The translations under genes were made by a program, and so were the position numbers. Positions 24,382-26,477 of a stretch of DNA of 26,477 bases are shown here, in pieces. Within the stretch, counting starts at the first letter, position 1. Every line of letters begins with the position of its first letter. The DNA comes from Gammaproteobacteria bacterium (lineage in GTDB: Bacteria > Pseudomonadota > Gammaproteobacteria > Pseudomonadales > Azotimanducaceae): contig JAPOYW010000693.1 in assembly GCA_026706425.1 (NCBI GenBank), forward strand, positions 1 through 26,477. The letters run 5' to 3'. The notes beneath the pieces were generated by a model. The model had not been told where the DNA came from. It did not search any database and saw nothing but the letters and a program-made list of their open reading frames with translations.

Positions 24382-26477
24382 CTAGGACAGCAACGGGCTC
24401 GGATCACCGAAGCTCAATACCGCCAACTCCTTCTTCGCACGCGTTGCGGCCACATACAGCAACGCACGCTCTCCGGTTTCCGCAGCCGAGCGCTCGGGCC
24501 AGTCCACTGAGTACGCAGCGGCGGGCAGAGGCACAATGCCTTTGTTCACGCTGGCAATGACCATGAGGTCGAACTCCAGACCCTTGACGCGGCGCATGGT
24601 CGCAAGACGGACACCTACCGAGGCCTCATCGGGCGAGTCCGCTTCCAACACCTCCACCTGTAGTTCGGCGTCCTCCAACTCCTCCGCAATCGCGTCGCGT
24701 TCCTCTCGAGTACGCGCCACAACGCACGCGCCGCGTAGCGGCTCGTCGCGGTCCTCCAAATCGGTGAGATATCGAATGATCCAGTTGGATTGCCCTTCCC
24801 GATCAGCGAAATGCTCCAGCCGTGGTTCCGGACCGTTGGCTGCGGATCGGATCCGGGTATTGTCGTCAGAGCCACCATCCAGATCGTCTATTGAACGGCC
24901 CTGCAGCAATGTTGCGGCCCAACGCCGCGTTTCCTCGGTTGTGCGATAGTTGAGACGCAGTTTTCGGGCACGGCCGCGAATCTCAATCCCGAGCTGCCCC
25001 AACACGACCCGATGGCGCGAGTAGATGCGCTGGTGGGCGTCGCCAACGATGAACAGGTCGTCTTGCCCCTCCGGTGCGATGGCCCGAAGCAGCCGCCAAG
25101 CTGGCGCGATCATGTCTTGGGCCTCATCAACGATTACCGCCGCGAAGTTCGCCCCGGTGCGGTCGTCCCCCAGCAATGCCGTGGCGGCCCGGTAACAATC
25201 TGCGACCTCCATGATCCCGCGTTCCGCAAGCTGGGCCCGGTATTCCTCGAACACGCCCCATATGGCTGCTCGTGTGGCCCGGTTCAGTCGTGCGCCACGA
25301 CCCGTTCGACGAACGCGCAGATACTCCGCGCGCGTGGTGATCCCGTTAGCTTGGATGACCTGTTCCCACTCATCGCTGTAAAAGGCATTGGAGTACGTTG
25401 CGTCGCTTGGTTTTTCCGATAGGGCCTCGGTCCAAGCTTCGCGATCCCGTCCGAACGATAGCCGGAAGCGGTAGCGTTTGCCCCGCAGGAAACCGTGTAC
25501 CCACTGATCGAGGTTCGTGACTTCGATTCGTTCCATCTCTTCAGGCGAGCAGATCGCCCGCAGGTTGTTCCGGATGTCGGCGGCGAGGTTCCGGGTGAAC
25601 GTCGTGAACAGGACCCGTTGGCCGGGTTCCAGCTCCTTGGCTAGCCAGCGAGCGCGGTGCATGGCAACGACCGTCTTGCCCGTTCCGGCACCGCCCAGCA
25701 CGCGCACGGGTCCGTTCCAGTGGCGCTCCACGAGCCGCCGTTGTGATGGGTGAAGAAAGACGCGCCAGCGCTCGAGCGGCGCGTTGAACATCTCTTCGAG
25801 TTCCAAATCGTCCTCGATGACAACGAACCGAGCGCGGGAGTCGTCGCGGCCAAGCGCGGCCTCGAAGTCTGCAGTATCCACGGCCTTTTGGGGTGCCTCG
25901 CGCTCCAGGACGATATCCTCGTAGGAGTCGCCAGCCATGTAGAGAAACAACGAGTCGTAGGCTTCGCCAGGCAGACGCGGCGCCAGGCCCTCGAGGGCAT
26001 CCTCGGTACGGATGTCGAGGACTTCGCCAACCATCTCAGCAGGTACGCCGAGGCGCACCAGTTCGCGATGCCTGAGATCACCGAAGACCGAGTCACCCGA
26101 GTGACCTTGTTGTTTTTGCACTACGCTCCCGGTCGCGTCGTCATCAACAGCTTGGTCCGCGACAAGCCGGGGCTGATAGACCTGTAGCGCGCCGGTTTCC
26201 TCGTTGATCGTACAGACATGCCGCGTGGCCCAATCGTAGGCGTCGTCATGTTTGTCCGCCCACAACAGCATGTGGACGTCCCCCCTCTCCGGTTTCAGCA
26301 CGATCGCACGGTAGCTCCCGTCGATCCGCAGCGAGCGCATGTTGGCGTCCTTGGCGTTTGCGATGCGCTCGTAGTTCAGACCGGCACCCCGGGAGTCGTG
26401 GTCGAACCGGGAAATCATGGTTCGCACTGCGCGTTGCTGCTGGGAGGGCAGCTTGGCAAAGGCGGCTAGGAAATCCG
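24382..26477 (-). CDS. superfamily 1 UvrD/Rep-type helicase with N-terminal RelE/ParE-like domain (5' partial)
   Basis: The frame is open from the right edge, so the start lies beyond 26477; the first visible residues are DFLAAFAKLPSQQQRAVRTM. About 90 N-terminal residues (NYERI, AKDANMRSLRIDGSYRAIVL, HMLLWADKHDDAYDWA) resemble the RelE/ParE toxin fold. After about 110 linker residues come the helicase motifs: GGAGTGKTVVAMHRA (Walker A), TFTRNLAADI (Ia), IVDEAQDM (II), IVGDAHQRIY (III), LRLNYRTTEETRRWA (IV), MRRVKGLEFDLMVI (V) and LLYVAATRAKKEL (VI). All ATPase motifs are intact. It is a 3'-5' DNA helicase by family; no nuclease domain is visible. A GTG at 26427 is not the start, since the conserved domain extends upstream of it. 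Confidence 0.92.
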   Translation of the reverse strand, partial: DFLAAFAKLPSQQQRAVRTMISRFDHDSRGAGLNYERIANAKDANMRSLRIDGSYRAIVLKPERGDVHMLLWADKHDDAYDWATRHVCTINEETGALQVYQPRLVADQAVDDDATGSVVQKQQGHSGDSVFGDLRHRELVRLGVPAEMVGEVLDIRTEDALEGLAPRLPGEAYDSLFLYMAGDSYEDIVLEREAPQKAVDTADFEAALGRDDSRARFVVIEDDLELEEMFNAPLERWRVFLHPSQRRLVERHWNGPVRVLGGAGTGKTVVAMHRARWLAKELEPGQRVLFTTFTRNLAADIRNNLRAICSPEEMERIEVTNLDQWVHGFLRGKRYRFRLSFGRDREAWTEALSEKPSDATYSNAFYSDEWEQVIQANGITTRAEYLRVRRTGRGARLNRATRAAIWGVFEEYRAQLAERGIMEVADCYRAATALLGDDRTGANFAAVIVDEAQDMIAPAWRLLRAIAPEGQDDLFIVGDAHQRIYSRHRVVLGQLGIEIRGRARKLRLNYRTTEETRRWAATLLQGRSIDDLDGGSDDNTRIRSAANGPEPRLEHFADREGQSNWIIRYLTDLEDRDEPLRGACVVARTREERDAIAEELEDAELQVEVLEADSPDEASVGVRLATMRRVKGLEFDLMVIASVNKGIVPLPAAAYSVDWPERSAAETGERALLYVAATRAKKELAVLSFGDPSPLLS

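Noticed and set aside
26425..26427. GTG as the start of the helicase
   Set aside because: The same frame is open to the window edge and the upstream residues (DFLAAFAKLPSQQQ) continue the conserved N-terminal domain.

Overview
The window looks like origin-proximal chromosome from a high-GC gammaproteobacterium. The evidence is the order dnaA-dnaN-recF-gyrB followed by a PlsC-type acyltransferase (an arrangement I associate with pseudomonad-like genomes), a GyrB carrying the large Gram-negative insert in its TOPRIM half, a TrkA/TrkH potassium system, and two perfect 16-bp parS palindromes inside recF. I cannot name a genus. No rRNA, tRNA, CRISPR array, transposase or integrase is visible.

Bases 1-115 hold the tail of an unidentified gene. 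Bases 116-762 have no gene but contain degraded DnaA-box-like words and an AT-rich patch, so they are a candidate dnaA promoter/oriC region. Bases 763-6937 (+) are the replication and topology block dnaA, dnaN, recF, gyrB. Bases 6951-10542 (-) form a tight trkA-trkH-plsC operon that converges on gyrB.

Bases 10779-16350 (-) are a complete-looking thiazole/pyrimidine thiamin operon, thiC-thiO-thiS-thiG-thiDE. It sits behind a TPP riboswitch whose expression platform can be read directly: a GCCCCC segment just after the aptamer is complementary to the thiC Shine-Dalgarno. ThiD and ThiE are fused. No ThiF or ThiI is in the window.

Bases 16494-26477 are accessory in character. On the plus strand come a single-domain RelA/SpoT-type nucleotide pyrophosphokinase, a roughly 61-residue companion ORF and a leaderless gamma-glutamyltransferase. 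These meet tail to tail an Oar-like TonB-dependent receptor gene (-) broken into seven reading-frame segments. Next are an overlapping two-gene cassette (-) that resembles HicA/HicB toxin-antitoxin modules, a Tat-exported aldo/keto reductase that lacks the middle of its barrel, a small three-helix membrane protein gene broken by two frameshifts, and a superfamily 1 helicase with an N-terminal RelE/ParE-like domain that runs off the right edge.

The most interesting items are the parS pair, the riboswitch platform, the cluster of toxin-related proteins (RelA-like synthetase, HicA/HicB-like pair, RelE-like helicase), and the run of eight single-base indels at 19.7-24.2 kb, each of which can be placed at a G/C run. 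That last pattern is either local gene decay or a consensus-quality problem and must be settled before the broken genes are interpreted.
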